Source: Archangium gephyra
GTDB taxonomy: Bacteria; Myxococcota; Myxococcia; Myxococcales; Myxococcaceae
DNA length: 64,000 bases
Assembly: GCA_003243425.1 (NCBI GenBank)
Contig: QFQP01000025.1
Span: 55,277-119,276 of the forward strand
Direction of reading: 5' to 3'
Positions 1-9,433 of this stretch are shown in pieces (position 1 is the first letter of the stretch; every line of letters begins with the position of its first letter). The notes under the pieces are model-generated. The model was not told the origin of the DNA. It saw nothing but the letters and a program-made list of their open reading frames with translations, and did not search any database. The position numbers were made by a program, and so were the translations under genes.

Positions 1-878
1 AGCAGATTCGCGGGCTGCCCCGGCTGAACCAGCTCGAGGCCGATGCCGTCGGTGAGTTGTTCGCCGTCGGCAGCAGCTGGCTTGCCCAGAAGCTCACGCG
101 ATCGAGCACCCTTCGGCTTCGTCACGAGCTCCACGCGATGACCGCCGAGGCGATTGTCGGCGATCTCCGCGAAGCGCTCGTTCGCGGCCGCCTGCTGCGT
201 CGCAACCTCGCGACCTCCGATGGGCTCACGAAGTTGCTCATCTGGATCGATGATTACGAGGCGTTGTCGCCCGTGCTGGAAGACTTCCTGCTCGGCGCGC
301 TCGTGCCCGCCCTGGCTGCGTGCGAGTTCGACGTGGTGATGTGGATCTCGGGTCGCGACGATCTCGAAGACGGCAACGGTGACTGGTCGCGGCAGCACAA
401 GCGTCACCTCGAGCCGCGCGTGCGTCTGCGCGCGTTCGACGAAGCGACGACCCGCGCGATGCTGAAGCAGCTGAACGTCGACGACGCGAAGGCCGAGCAG
501 CTCTTCGAGGCCACGCGCGGCTACCCGCTGTTGCTGCAATTGCTCGTCGAAGAACTCACCGACGGTGAAACCGGGTCTGCCCTCGCGGCGCGGAAGTTCT
601 TCGAACGCACCACGCGGTGGATGACCGCTGACGAGGTCGAGTGGTTCACGCGCGTCTGCTACCTCGATCGCGTGAACGAAGACACGCTGGGCCGGCTGTT
701 TCCGAAGGAACAGGTGCCCGCGATTCAGTCGTGGTTCGAGAAGGAACCTTCGATTCGCGACCCGAACGCCGCCGAGTTCGTGGTGCGCCCGCTCATTCGC
801 GAGAAGGTGCTGCGGTACCAGGAGCTGAGATCGCCCACCCAGCATCGCGAGTTGCAACGACGCGCCGCTTCGACGTGA
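1..878 (+). CDS. STAND/AAA-like P-loop ATPase, C-terminal part (5' truncated by window)
   Basis: The reading frame is open from the first bases of the window (codons from base 3), so the true start lies upstream and about 291 residues are visible. A Walker B-like segment (LIWIDDYEAL) is followed by a sensor-like stretch with WISGRDDL and a helical lid-type region ending TRGYPLLLQLLVEE, the pattern of STAND/Orc-type AAA ATPases that act as nucleotide-switch regulators. The Walker A motif must lie upstream and is not seen. The rest is helical and Arg/Glu-rich without a recognised domain. The job is unknown; a signalling or regulatory ATPase is an inference from the fold only. Confidence 0.6.
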   Translation, partial: QIRGLPRLNQLEADAVGELFAVGSSWLAQKLTRSSTLRLRHELHAMTAEAIVGDLREALVRGRLLRRNLATSDGLTKLLIWIDDYEALSPVLEDFLLGALVPALAACEFDVVMWISGRDDLEDGNGDWSRQHKRHLEPRVRLRAFDEATTRAMLKQLNVDDAKAEQLFEATRGYPLLLQLLVEELTDGETGSALAARKFFERTTRWMTADEVEWFTRVCYLDRVNEDTLGRLFPKEQVPAIQSWFEKEPSIRDPNAAEFVVRPLIREKVLRYQELRSPTQHRELQRRAAST

Positions 879-955
879 CGTCGACGCAGCGCGAAATGAT
901 TCGACGGTGAATGGTTCACTGCTCCGCTCGGACAATCCGCTATGACGCGCGCGCG

Positions 956-2563
956 ATGGCGATTCTCGAGAGTCAATTGAACGTCCGCTCCGCAGACTTT
1001 CAGTCGAACGCGGAAGCGATGAAGGCGCTGGTCGAAGATCTCAAGGCGAAGGTCGCGAAGATCTCCGAAGGCGGCGGTGAAGAAGCGCGCAAGAAGCACA
1101 CGAGCCGCGGCAAGTTGTTGCCTCGGGAGCGCGTCAATCAGCTGCTCGACCCGGGAACGCCGTTCCTCGAGTTCAGCCAGCTGGCCGCCTACGGCATGTA
1201 CAGGGACGAAGCGCCCGGCGCTGGCATCATCACCGGCATCGGTCGGGTCGCCGGCCGCGAGTGCGTCATCGTCTGCAACGACGCCACGGTGAAGGGCGGC
1301 ACCTACTACCCGGTGACGGTGAAGAAGCACCTCCGCGCGCAGGAGATCGCGAAGGAGAACCGGCTGCCGTGCATCTACCTGGTCGATTCCGGCGGCGCGA
1401 ACCTCCCGAATCAGGACGAGGTGTTCCCCGATCGCGAACACTTCGGCCGCATCTTCTTCAATCAGGCGAACCTGTCGGCGGAAGGCATTCCGCAGATCGC
1501 AGTGGTGATGGGCTCGTGCACCGCCGGTGGCGCCTACGTGCCGGCGATGAGCGACGAGAGCATCATCGTGAAGAACCAGGGCACGATCTTCCTCGGCGGG
1601 CCGCCGCTGGTGAAGGCGGCGACCGGCGAAGTGGTGACCGCTGAAGATCTCGGCGGCGGCGACGTGCACACCCGCTTGTCGGGCGTGGTCGACCACCTCG
1701 CGCAGAACGACACCCACGCGCTCGCCATCGCGCGGCGCATCGTCGGGACCACGAACGTCACCAAGACGCCAGACCTCACGCTGCGTGAGCCGCGGCCTCC
1801 GAAGTTCGCCGCCGAAGAGCTGTACGGGATCATTCCCACCGACACCAAGAAGCCCTTCGACGTGCGCGAGATCATCGCCCGCATCGTCGACGGCTCCGAG
1901 ATGGACGAGTTCAAGGCGCGCTACGGCACCACGCTCGTCACCGGCTTCGCGCACATTCACGGCATGCCGGTCGGCCTCATCGCCAACAACGGCATCTTGT
2001 TCAGCGAGTCGGCGCAGAAGGGCGCGCACTTCATCGAGCTGTGCTGCCAGCGCCGCGTGCCCCTGGTGTTCCTGCAGAACATCACCGGCTTCATGGTGGG
2101 CCGGAAGTACGAGAACGAAGGCATCGCCAAGCACGGCGCGAAGATGGTGACCGCGGTGTCGACCGCCGCGGTGCCGAAGTTCACGGTGATCATCGGCGGC
2201 TCTTTCGGCGCCGGGAACTACGGCATGTGTGGCCGCGCGTATTCCCCGCGCTTCCTGTGGATGTGGCCCAACGCGCGCATCAGCGTGATGGGCGGCGAGC
2301 AGGCCGCAAGCGTGCTGGCGACGGTGAAGCGCGACGGCATCGAAGGCAAAGGCGGCACCTGGAGCGCCGAAGAAGAAGCCGCGTTCAAGGCGCCGATTCG
2401 CTCGCAATACGAGACGCAGGGCCACCCGTATTACGCCAGCGCGCGCCTGTGGGACGACGGCATCATCGACCCCGCCGACACGCGCATGACGCTGGCGCTC
2501 GGCCTCTCGGCCACCCTCAACGCGCCGATTCCTGAAACGAAGTTCGGCCTCTTCCGGATGTGA
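956..2563 (+). CDS. mccB: Methylcrotonyl-CoA carboxylase carboxyltransferase (beta) subunit
   Basis: Carboxyltransferase half of 3-methylcrotonyl-CoA carboxylase, which moves CO2 from carboxybiotin to 3-methylcrotonyl-CoA in leucine catabolism. With the ATG at 956 the protein is 535 residues, the usual MCC-beta length; an upstream GTG at 911 would add 15 residues that look non-coding. Family features include the LVDSGGANLPNQDEVFPD segment, the MGSCTAGGAYVPAMSDE oxyanion-hole region, and GGSFGAGNYGMCGRAY near the C terminus. It is directly followed, with its stop touching the next start region, by the biotin carboxylase/BCCP subunit, so the two are one operon. Confidence in family is high; propionyl- or geranyl-CoA specificity is less likely from the motif set. 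Confidence 0.93.
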   Translation: MAILESQLNVRSADFQSNAEAMKALVEDLKAKVAKISEGGGEEARKKHTSRGKLLPRERVNQLLDPGTPFLEFSQLAAYGMYRDEAPGAGIITGIGRVAGRECVIVCNDATVKGGTYYPVTVKKHLRAQEIAKENRLPCIYLVDSGGANLPNQDEVFPDREHFGRIFFNQANLSAEGIPQIAVVMGSCTAGGAYVPAMSDESIIVKNQGTIFLGGPPLVKAATGEVVTAEDLGGGDVHTRLSGVVDHLAQNDTHALAIARRIVGTTNVTKTPDLTLREPRPPKFAAEELYGIIPTDTKKPFDVREIIARIVDGSEMDEFKARYGTTLVTGFAHIHGMPVGLIANNGILFSESAQKGAHFIELCCQRRVPLVFLQNITGFMVGRKYENEGIAKHGAKMVTAVSTAAVPKFTVIIGGSFGAGNYGMCGRAYSPRFLWMWPNARISVMGGEQAASVLATVKRDGIEGKGGTWSAEEEAAFKAPIRSQYETQGHPYYASARLWDDGIIDPADTRMTLALGLSATLNAPIPETKFGLFRM

Positions 2564-2565
2564 GC

Positions 2566-4518
2566 ATGTTCTCCAAGATCCTCATCGCCAACCGTGGAGA
2601 GATCGCGTGCCGCGTGGCCACCACCGCGCGCCGTCTCGGCATCAAGACCGTCGCCGTGTACTCCGACGCCGACGCCGATTCGAAGCACGTGCAGTCGTGT
2701 GACGAAGCGGTGCACCTCGGCGGCGCGTCGGCCAGGGACAGTTATCTCGTCGCTGACAAGATCCTCGCGGCCGCGAAGGCCACCGGCGCGCAGGCCATTC
2801 ACCCCGGCTACGGCTTCTTGTCGGAGAACGAAGACTTCGCCGAGGCGTGCGAGAAGGCGGGCATCACCTTCATCGGCCCGCCGGCGTCGGCGATCTCGGC
2901 CATGGGCCTGAAGTCCGAAGCCAAGGCGCGCATGGAGAAGGCGAAGGTTCCGCTCGTGCCCGGCTACCACGGCGAGGCGCAAGACCCGGCGCTGCTCCAC
3001 AAGGAAGCCGATCGCATCGGCTACCCGGTGCTGATCAAGGCCAGCGCCGGTGGCGGCGGTAAGGGCATGCGTCAGGTCGAGAAGTCGGAAGACTTCATGG
3101 CCGCGCTCGAGTCGTGCAAGCGCGAGGCGAAGAACGCGTTCGGCGACGAAGCGGTGCTGATCGAGAAGTACCTCACGAGGCCGCGGCACATCGAAGTGCA
3201 GGTGTTCGCCGACACGCACGGCAACTGCGTGTACCTCTTCGAGCGCGATTGCTCGGTGCAGCGTCGTCACCAGAAGGTGGTCGAAGAAGCGCCGGCTCCA
3301 GGCATGACGGACGCGCGACGCAAGGCGATGGGTGACGCGGCGGTCGCTGCGGCGAAGGCCGTCGGCTACGTCGGCGCCGGGACCGTGGAGTTCATCGCCG
3401 AGGGCGAGCAGTTCTTCTTCATGGAGATGAACACGCGTCTGCAGGTCGAACACCCGGTGACGGAGATGATCACCGGCTTCGATCTCGTCGAGTGGCAGCT
3501 GAGGGTGGCGTCGGGCGAGAAGCTGCCGGCGACGCAGGAGCAGTTGAAGATCCGCGGGCACGCCTTCGAAGCGCGCGTGTACGCCGAGAACCCCGAGAAG
3601 GGCTTCCTGCCGTCGATCGGCACGCTGTCTCACCTGCGGTTCCCCGAGCACGTCACCTTCACCACCGGCGGCAACGTGCGCGTCGACTCGGGCGTGCGTG
3701 AGGGCGACACCATCACGCCGTTCTACGACCCGATGATCGCCAAGCTGATCGTGTGGGGCGAAGATCGCCAGCAAGCGCTCACGCGGCTCGCCGATGCGCT
3801 GGGTCAGACGCAGATCGTCGGGCTGGCCACCAACGTCGCGTTCTTGAAGCGGCTCGCGGAATCGAAGCCGTTCTCGATGGCCGATGTCGACACGGGGTTG
3901 ATCGCGCGCAATCACGACGCGCTCTTCCCGGCCGACGTGAAGCCGCCCGAAGGTGTGCTCGCGCTCGCGGCCGCCGCCGTCCTGACGGAGGAAGACAAGG
4001 GCGTCGGCAACGATCCCTGGTCGGCGCGCACCGGCTGGCGCGTCAATCAGGTGCTGCTGCGCACGCTGAAGCTCGGAGAACACGAAGTGCGCGTGACGTA
4101 CCTGCACGACGGCCTCGCGTTCGAAGGCAAGAAGCTGACGACGCGGCGCGACGGAGACGACTACGTGCTCTCACTCGGCGGTGAGCCGGTGCGCGGCACC
4201 GTGGTGCGAGAAGGCGAGACGCTCCACGTGTTCCACGGTGGCAAGCTCACGCAGCTCGCGTTGTTCGACGCGCTGGCGCACGCCGGTGGCGACGACGCGC
4301 ACGGCGGCAAGCTGGCGGCACCGATGCCCGGGAAGATCGTGGCGCTGCTCGCCGCGAAGGGTGCGCAGGTGAAGAAGGGCACACCGCTGCTGGTGATGGA
4401 GGCGATGAAGATGGAGCACACCATCACCGCTCCGTCCGACGGCACGGTGCAGGAGTTCCTCTTCGCCGCCGGCGATCAGGTCGCCGAAGGCGCAGAGCTG
4501 CTGAAGTTCACGGCCTGA
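2566..4518 (+). CDS. mccA: Methylcrotonyl-CoA carboxylase biotin-carrying (alpha) subunit
   Basis: Biotin carboxylase plus biotin carboxyl carrier protein; it carboxylates its own biotin using ATP and bicarbonate and feeds the beta subunit encoded just upstream. The N-terminal FSKILIANRGEIACRV, the ATP-grasp glycine loop (ASAGGGGKGMR), and the FMEMNTRLQVEHPVTE motif identify biotin carboxylase. The C-terminal biotinyl motif EAMKMEH places the biotin lysine near residue 615 of 650. The ATG at 2566 is chosen; a GTG at 2560 would give a 4-base GTGA overlap with the upstream stop and adds two residues, so translational coupling is likely either way. Confidence 0.93.
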   Translation: MFSKILIANRGEIACRVATTARRLGIKTVAVYSDADADSKHVQSCDEAVHLGGASARDSYLVADKILAAAKATGAQAIHPGYGFLSENEDFAEACEKAGITFIGPPASAISAMGLKSEAKARMEKAKVPLVPGYHGEAQDPALLHKEADRIGYPVLIKASAGGGGKGMRQVEKSEDFMAALESCKREAKNAFGDEAVLIEKYLTRPRHIEVQVFADTHGNCVYLFERDCSVQRRHQKVVEEAPAPGMTDARRKAMGDAAVAAAKAVGYVGAGTVEFIAEGEQFFFMEMNTRLQVEHPVTEMITGFDLVEWQLRVASGEKLPATQEQLKIRGHAFEARVYAENPEKGFLPSIGTLSHLRFPEHVTFTTGGNVRVDSGVREGDTITPFYDPMIAKLIVWGEDRQQALTRLADALGQTQIVGLATNVAFLKRLAESKPFSMADVDTGLIARNHDALFPADVKPPEGVLALAAAAVLTEEDKGVGNDPWSARTGWRVNQVLLRTLKLGEHEVRVTYLHDGLAFEGKKLTTRRDGDDYVLSLGGEPVRGTVVREGETLHVFHGGKLTQLALFDALAHAGGDDAHGGKLAAPMPGKIVALLAAKGAQVKKGTPLLVMEAMKMEHTITAPSDGTVQEFLFAAGDQVAEGAELLKFTA

Positions 4519-4540
4519 GTCACGACGTTCGGGGGAACGC

Positions 4541-5404
4541 ATGAAGTACTCGTTGTTGTGTCTGCTGTTGTCGGGCTGCTGTTGCGGCCTGATGCCTTCG
4601 AGCACCGACACACGTGACTGGGACGACGCGGTCGCGCGCGAGAAGCGCAACCGTCAGGTGTACGCGCTCGAAGCCGGCACCGCGAACGTGTGGGAGCTCG
4701 AGGTCGCATACCCCGAAGGCTGGTCGGTCGCCGACGAAGACGCGGCGCAGGAGCGCAAGACGCTCAAGGAGATCCGCCGCCTGCAGGAGCTCCTCGAATC
4801 GAAGGGCATCAAGCTCGACACGCCGTTGCAGGAGCTGCCGCCGGAGCCTCCGAAGCGCGCCATGCGCACCGCCTACACGCTGCGCTTCTCGACGATCTTC
4901 CCCGAGGTTCGAACGCTCTCGGCCAGCGGAGCGTTCAACGACGCGCGTTGCCATCAGTGCATTCGCGCCGCCCGGGGCCTGTACGTGAGCAGCTTCGGTT
5001 CAGTACCCATCGATCTCCAGACCGTGACCCGCGAAGACCTGCTCGCCGGTGTGCGTGTGACCGGGCGTGGCTCGATCGAATCCATCGCCACCGACAGCCA
5101 GACCGAGTTCGACCTCCCGCCCGAAGGTCAGGTGCAACTGCGCCTCGTCGAGAGCTGCCCGGCGAAGCTGGTGAAGGTCACCGACTCCATCAAGGTGAGC
5201 AACGGCGACGGCGTGATCGCGGTGCCGAGATACGAAGAGCGCTCGTGGTTCGAGTTGCGCGGCGCGACGTGCGTCGGCAGCGGCGGCGTCGACCGGAAGG
5301 ACATCGGTCCCGTCGTGCAGCCGAGTACGCGGTCGTCGCCTTCAGCCGAGCGGTTGATGTTGCTGCGCTCACAGGCCGACCGCGCGAACATCGTCTACTG
5401 GTGA
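4541..5404 (+). CDS. Putative lipoprotein, unknown function
   Basis: A 287-residue protein with a short signal peptide and lipobox (LLSGC, Cys13), so probably a lipidated envelope protein. A G-rich Shine-Dalgarno-like stretch (GGGGGAA) sits just before the ATG. The mature part begins with a charged helix rich in Glu, Arg and Lys (about residues 60-90, coiled-coil-like), followed by a beta-rich half with two isolated cysteines (CHQC). I do not recognise the family. It lies 22 bases after mccA on the same strand but shares no obvious theme with leucine breakdown, and it converges on the kinase gene with a one-base gap. Confidence 0.75.
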   Translation: MKYSLLCLLLSGCCCGLMPSSTDTRDWDDAVAREKRNRQVYALEAGTANVWELEVAYPEGWSVADEDAAQERKTLKEIRRLQELLESKGIKLDTPLQELPPEPPKRAMRTAYTLRFSTIFPEVRTLSASGAFNDARCHQCIRAARGLYVSSFGSVPIDLQTVTREDLLAGVRVTGRGSIESIATDSQTEFDLPPEGQVQLRLVESCPAKLVKVTDSIKVSNGDGVIAVPRYEERSWFELRGATCVGSGGVDRKDIGPVVQPSTRSSPSAERLMLLRSQADRANIVYW

Positions 5405-5405
5405 G

Positions 5406-6599
5406 TCAGCGGAGCAACGTCATCGCGAGGTTCACGATCGCCGCGACGAAGAGCGCCACGGCGACGGTGGTGGCCACGATGGTCGCCATCGGGCGCTGAT
5501 CGGCGAACTTCCCGGCCTCGCCCACCACGCGCTTGACGAGCGTGCGCTGACACTGCACGCGGCATTCCCCACGAATGATCCGCTGCAGCCCGTCGGTCAT
5601 CTCGGTGACCGACTGAAAACGCTCGTTCACGTTCTTCCTGGTCGCGCGCGCCACGAACCAGTCGAGCTCCGCGGGCACCTGGTAGCGCGCGGCCTTCAAC
5701 GTCGCGACGTGTATCGGCGGTTGCACGGTCTGCACGCCCTCGAGCACCGCTTTCAGCTCGGTTCGATCTTCGAGGTAGTGCTCGTGGTGGAGAAACTCGT
5801 GGAACACCACGCCGAGCGCGTAGAGGTCGCTGCGCTCGTCGAGTTTGTCGACCTCACCACGCGCCTGTTCCGGCGACATGTAGAGCGGGGTGCCCATCAC
5901 CGCGCCCACCTGCGTCTGCAGCACCGTGCGCGCTGACGAGGGGATCACCGGGATCTCCGATTTTTCCGGCGTGCGGATGCGCTTGGCGAGCCCCCAGTCC
6001 ATCACCGTCACTTCGCCGTACGGGCCGATCATGATGTTCGCCGGCTTGAGGTCACGGTGGATGAAGCCCTGCTGATGGGCGTAGGCGAGCGCGTTCAGCA
6101 CCGAGAGGACGATCTGAATGCGCACCGGCATCGTGAACCGCGCGTGCGCAGCGTCGTCACCGGCCTTGAGTCGCTCGATGATCGACTCCAGCGTCTCGCC
6201 GCGGAGGTGCTTCATCACGAAGTAGTAGCGGCCGCTCGAATCGACCCCGACGTCGTGCACCGGGACGATGTTGGGGTGCTCGAGCTGCCCGACGGTGCGG
6301 ATCTCTTCGACGAAGCGCAGCACGCGCCCCAGGTCGCAGTTCTCGGGCAGGCGCTTGAGCGCCACGTTGCGCTCGATGTCGTGATCCTTGGCGAGCACCA
6401 CTTCGCCCATGCCGCCTTCGCCGAGCAACCCGAGCTCCTCGAAGCGATGACGCTCCGACGGCTTCACTCTGGGGTGCGGGCCTTCCCACTCCACGCGCGG
6501 CAGCACGGTGCTGCGAATCGTGCCGCCCGCGACCGTCGTCGCCCCCGACCGGGAGACTTCACTCAGGTGCGTCTTGTCGTTGGCGAGGGCGTCGCTCAT
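5406..6599 (-). CDS. Membrane-anchored Ser/Thr protein kinase
   Basis: Hanks-type kinase of 397 residues. The glycine loop (LGEGGMGEV, residues 59-67), catalytic Lys82 in VALKRL, catalytic loop HRDLKPAN (181-188) and the metal site as DWG (201-203) rather than DFG, then GTPLYMSPEQARGE, are all present. DWG is a frequent variant in bacterial kinases. A short juxtamembrane segment with two cysteines (CRVQCQ) and a single hydrophobic helix near residues 370-395 end the protein, so the kinase is cytoplasmic and held by a C-terminal anchor without a periplasmic sensor. The ATG at 6599 is chosen because the upstream extension is low-quality sequence. Confidence 0.92.
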   Translation of the reverse strand: MSDALANDKTHLSEVSRSGATTVAGGTIRSTVLPRVEWEGPHPRVKPSERHRFEELGLLGEGGMGEVVLAKDHDIERNVALKRLPENCDLGRVLRFVEEIRTVGQLEHPNIVPVHDVGVDSSGRYYFVMKHLRGETLESIIERLKAGDDAAHARFTMPVRIQIVLSVLNALAYAHQQGFIHRDLKPANIMIGPYGEVTVMDWGLAKRIRTPEKSEIPVIPSSARTVLQTQVGAVMGTPLYMSPEQARGEVDKLDERSDLYALGVVFHEFLHHEHYLEDRTELKAVLEGVQTVQPPIHVATLKAARYQVPAELDWFVARATRKNVNERFQSVTEMTDGLQRIIRGECRVQCQRTLVKRVVGEAGKFADQRPMATIVATTVAVALFVAAIVNLAMTLLR

Positions 6600-6705
6600 A
6601 GGGCCGCAATCGTACGTGCCGCTCGCAGGCGTCGCTGTTGAGAAAGATTTCGGCGGTAAATTCGCTTTGCATTCACCTTCGCGTGCCCCGAACGAAAACC
6701 TTCGT

Positions 6706-7413
6706 ATGCGAATTGTTCCTGGCGCGAAGGTCCCCACGCAGCTGGCTCCGCAGCGGAAACCGGAAAAGAAGCGCGAGACGTTGACGATCGCCACGGTGAA
6801 TGACGACTTCACCGATCGAAAGTCGAACCTGCGTTCGGTGAACGCCGACGTGGTGATGCTGCAGGAGACGAAGAACTCGCGGCTGCGCAAGCTCCGTCCC
6901 AACGAGGACGAGTACGGCGTGCATCAGGGCAAGGGCTCCGAGAAGGCGGGCTCCGCGGTGGTGTGGAAGAAAGACGCGGCCACCGCGAAGGACCGAGGCT
7001 ACGCGCTCGGCGTGCGGCCTCAGGGCGCGAAGATGCTGACCCGCTGGATCTCGTGGACCGTGTTGAAGGTCGGCGACCAGAAGGTGCGCATGGTGTCGGT
7101 GCACCGGCCGCCCGCGCGCTTCTCGCGCCTGTGGGGTGACTTCGATCGCAACCTCGCTGCGTTCGTGAAGCGCTCGAAGCTGCCCACCATCATCGGCATG
7201 GACGCCAATCAGGTGAACCCGCGGCGCCTGGCGCACCTCACCGGGCTTCGCTGGCACGCGCCGAAAGGTCCGCACCCCGTCAGCGGCAAGAAGCCCATCG
7301 ACGGCTTCCTCGCCACCCGCGGCATCAAGTTCGAGAACCTCCGTCGCCTCGAGCGCGGCACCAGCGATCATCACCCCGTGACCGCGAAGATCACCCTGCC
7401 GCCGAAGCGGTGA
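6706..7413 (+). CDS. Endonuclease/exonuclease/phosphatase-fold protein
   Basis: A 235-residue protein with the EEP (DNase I-like) layout: TLTIATVND opening strand, DVVMLQETK carrying the metal-binding Glu, IIGMDANQ in place of GDFN, and a C-terminal SDHHPVTA with the catalytic Asp-His. Members cut nucleic acid or phosphodiester/phospholipid substrates; the substrate cannot be told here. The second motif has Asn two residues before the usual position, but both Asp and Asn are present. The N terminus has no clear signal peptide, so it is probably cytoplasmic. The gene is divergent from the kinase at 6599, sharing an intergenic promoter region of about 105 bases. Confidence 0.72.
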   Translation: MRIVPGAKVPTQLAPQRKPEKKRETLTIATVNDDFTDRKSNLRSVNADVVMLQETKNSRLRKLRPNEDEYGVHQGKGSEKAGSAVVWKKDAATAKDRGYALGVRPQGAKMLTRWISWTVLKVGDQKVRMVSVHRPPARFSRLWGDFDRNLAAFVKRSKLPTIIGMDANQVNPRRLAHLTGLRWHAPKGPHPVSGKKPIDGFLATRGIKFENLRRLERGTSDHHPVTAKITLPPKR

Positions 7414-7503
7414 GCCGATTCGACGCACCTCGTGCGTTCGTGTTACGACACTGCAACGACCTGGAGCGAAGGGGGCCGACCATGGCGCTCAGGTCATACT
7501 TGC

Positions 7504-8958
7504 ATGACAAAAACACTGAGAATGATTGCTGTTTGTGCGTCATTTGGCGTCGCAGCGTGCACCCAGTCGCAAGACAAATGTGACGCAGTGGCAGACGCGG
7601 GACCGAGCTCCACTTCGGAAGCCACGCTCGAAGTGGTGAACCTCACCGGCGGTCCGCTGCGGCTCGCACTGGGGAGTGCCGAGCCGGTCTCCGTGGCCAA
7701 CGGGGACGCCTTCAAGGTCGTCGAAAAGGCGACCAGCGGCCTCAAGGACACGCTCAAGACCAACGTGCGGCTGATCGCCACCGACGGCGGAACGTCGGAC
7801 GCGACCGTGGAGACCGCGGTCGACATCGCCGCTGACGACTTCGAAGTGTTGGTGGCGCTCAGTGGCCCCGACGGCGTGGTCATGAAGAGCGGCAGGCAGA
7901 CGCAGGGCACCTCGTTCGGCGAAAAGGTGGCGACGGGACTGCAGGCCGGCGGCAACGCGCTCGCTCAAGGCGTGGACTTCACCGGCGACTGTCTGTCCGA
8001 CCTCGGCGGTGAGCTCGGTCGCAAGGCCCGCGTGGTGCTCGCTGACTCTGCGGACACCGTTCCGGAGTGTGACGACGTGCGCGTCTTCGTTCGGCCCGCC
8101 CTCGCACCCGCAGATTCCATTCCATACCCGGTGGTGGTCGACGGCACGCCGCAGATGGCGTGGCTGAGCGCCAGCGGCGTTTCGCCCGGTCAGACCTCGG
8201 GCCGGCGCACGTGGCGTCCGCACCTGTTCGTGACGCCGCCGCTGCCCCACGTGTCGGTGCTGAACACCGCGCGCATCTCGATGAACGTGACCACGCCGAA
8301 GCAGACCCTGGCGCGTGACGTTCCTCCGGGTGCGTTGGTGCCGGTGAGCGCGAAGGCCGTGGCGCAGGCCATCGACGACACGACCGAAGCTTCGCGCGTC
8401 GGTGGCGCCCTGCCGGGTGCGAGCATCGTGAGCGCCGCGGTGTCGTTCGCGGCGGGCAACGACACCACCACCATTCCTCTCGTGGGTGGCTTCGGTACCG
8501 GCGAGCTGTTGCTGATCGCTGCGGAGCAGCCCGGCGTGCTGCGCGCAGGTGCCCATGCGCCCGCGCGCAATCGCCGCGAGCTCATCTTCGGCAGCGTGGT
8601 GAACCCGCAGGCGACCGGGTGTATCGGCGTGGCCCCGACCGACGACGCGTGCACGATGGGCGCGGCGATCAGCGCAGCGGGCTCCGGCGGTGGTGCGGCG
8701 TCTGCGTCGTACGCGGCCACGGGCAGGCTGTTGGCGCCGTCGAACGTGAACGATGCGACGGGCGCGGCTCCGAAGTTGCCCTTCATCTACGTGGAGGAAG
8801 GGCGTCGCTTCGACTTCTCACTGCCTCCGACGATCGTGGCGCCGCTGGCGAGTCACGGTGGCTTCTTCGTGGTGGCCAACGGCGCCGCCGTCGATGCGCG
8901 CACGTTGTTCTGGGTCGACACCTCGACCAGGCCCTGGGCGTTGACGACGGTGCCCTGA
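7504..8958 (+). CDS. Large putative lipoprotein, unknown function
   Basis: A 484-residue protein starting with a lipoprotein signal peptide (lipobox GVAAC, Cys19). The mature chain is Thr/Val/Ala-rich and beta-like, with sparse paired cysteines (CDAVAD; GCIGVAPTDDACTMG), consistent with a secreted, disulphide-stabilised envelope protein. The start was set at the ATG 7504 because it gives a proper signal peptide; the longer reading from 7432 does not. No catalytic motif or named domain was recognised. The next gene (8999) encodes a small membrane protein on the same strand, possibly cotranscribed. Confidence 0.75.
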   Translation: MTKTLRMIAVCASFGVAACTQSQDKCDAVADAGPSSTSEATLEVVNLTGGPLRLALGSAEPVSVANGDAFKVVEKATSGLKDTLKTNVRLIATDGGTSDATVETAVDIAADDFEVLVALSGPDGVVMKSGRQTQGTSFGEKVATGLQAGGNALAQGVDFTGDCLSDLGGELGRKARVVLADSADTVPECDDVRVFVRPALAPADSIPYPVVVDGTPQMAWLSASGVSPGQTSGRRTWRPHLFVTPPLPHVSVLNTARISMNVTTPKQTLARDVPPGALVPVSAKAVAQAIDDTTEASRVGGALPGASIVSAAVSFAAGNDTTTIPLVGGFGTGELLLIAAEQPGVLRAGAHAPARNRRELIFGSVVNPQATGCIGVAPTDDACTMGAAISAAGSGGGAASASYAATGRLLAPSNVNDATGAAPKLPFIYVEEGRRFDFSLPPTIVAPLASHGGFFVVANGAAVDARTLFWVDTSTRPWALTTVP

Positions 8959-8998
8959 AGTACGCGGTCGACGCGGGAGTCATTATCCTGCACGGCGA

Positions 8999-9433
8999 AT
9001 GATGAGCTCCGTGCTTGCCGCTCTCGCGTTGACCGTCAGCAGTGCCGAGCCGTCGTCGAGCAAGGTCGTCGACAGCGTGCTCATCGGCCTCGGAGGGGTC
9101 GCTGCCACCGCGGCGTACACCACGGGCGCCTTTCTCACCGGTGACCGCCCCGGTGGCCACGCGCTCGCCGTCGCCGGTGGCGCGGTGTCGTTGGGAACGG
9201 TGGGCATGAGCGTCGGTCTGCTCATCAACCGCTCGCGGAAAGACCCGGGGTCGCTCGTGGCGTACATCCTCACGCCGCTGTTGGCGGGGCTCGCGGGCGC
9301 GGCGATCGGCGGCGTGTCGGCGTACTTCTCGGCGCAGAACGCCGGGCCGGGAAGAACGGCGACCCACGGCGTGGTGATCGGGCTGATCTTGATCGACGCG
9401 TTCGTGTTCGAGCTCGCGCGCAACCTCGATTAA
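8999..9433 (+). CDS. Small polytopic membrane protein
   Basis: 144 residues with about four hydrophobic, Gly/Ala-rich helices (around residues 25-47, 57-77, 87-108 and 122-140) and a short Ser-rich N terminus. Consecutive ATG codons at 8999 and 9002 are both possible starts. The stop overlaps by four bases the stop end of the convergent diguanylate cyclase gene. No family was recognised and no catalytic residue can be named. Confidence 0.65.
   Translation: MMSSVLAALALTVSSAEPSSSKVVDSVLIGLGGVAATAAYTTGAFLTGDRPGGHALAVAGGAVSLGTVGMSVGLLINRSRKDPGSLVAYILTPLLAGLAGAAIGGVSAYFSAQNAGPGRTATHGVVIGLILIDAFVFELARNLD

Noticed and set aside
725..2425. Long open frame on the minus strand opposite mccB
   Set aside because: The GC-rich third-codon positions of the plus-strand carboxyltransferase produce it; the translation is His/Arg/Ala-rich and has no family features.
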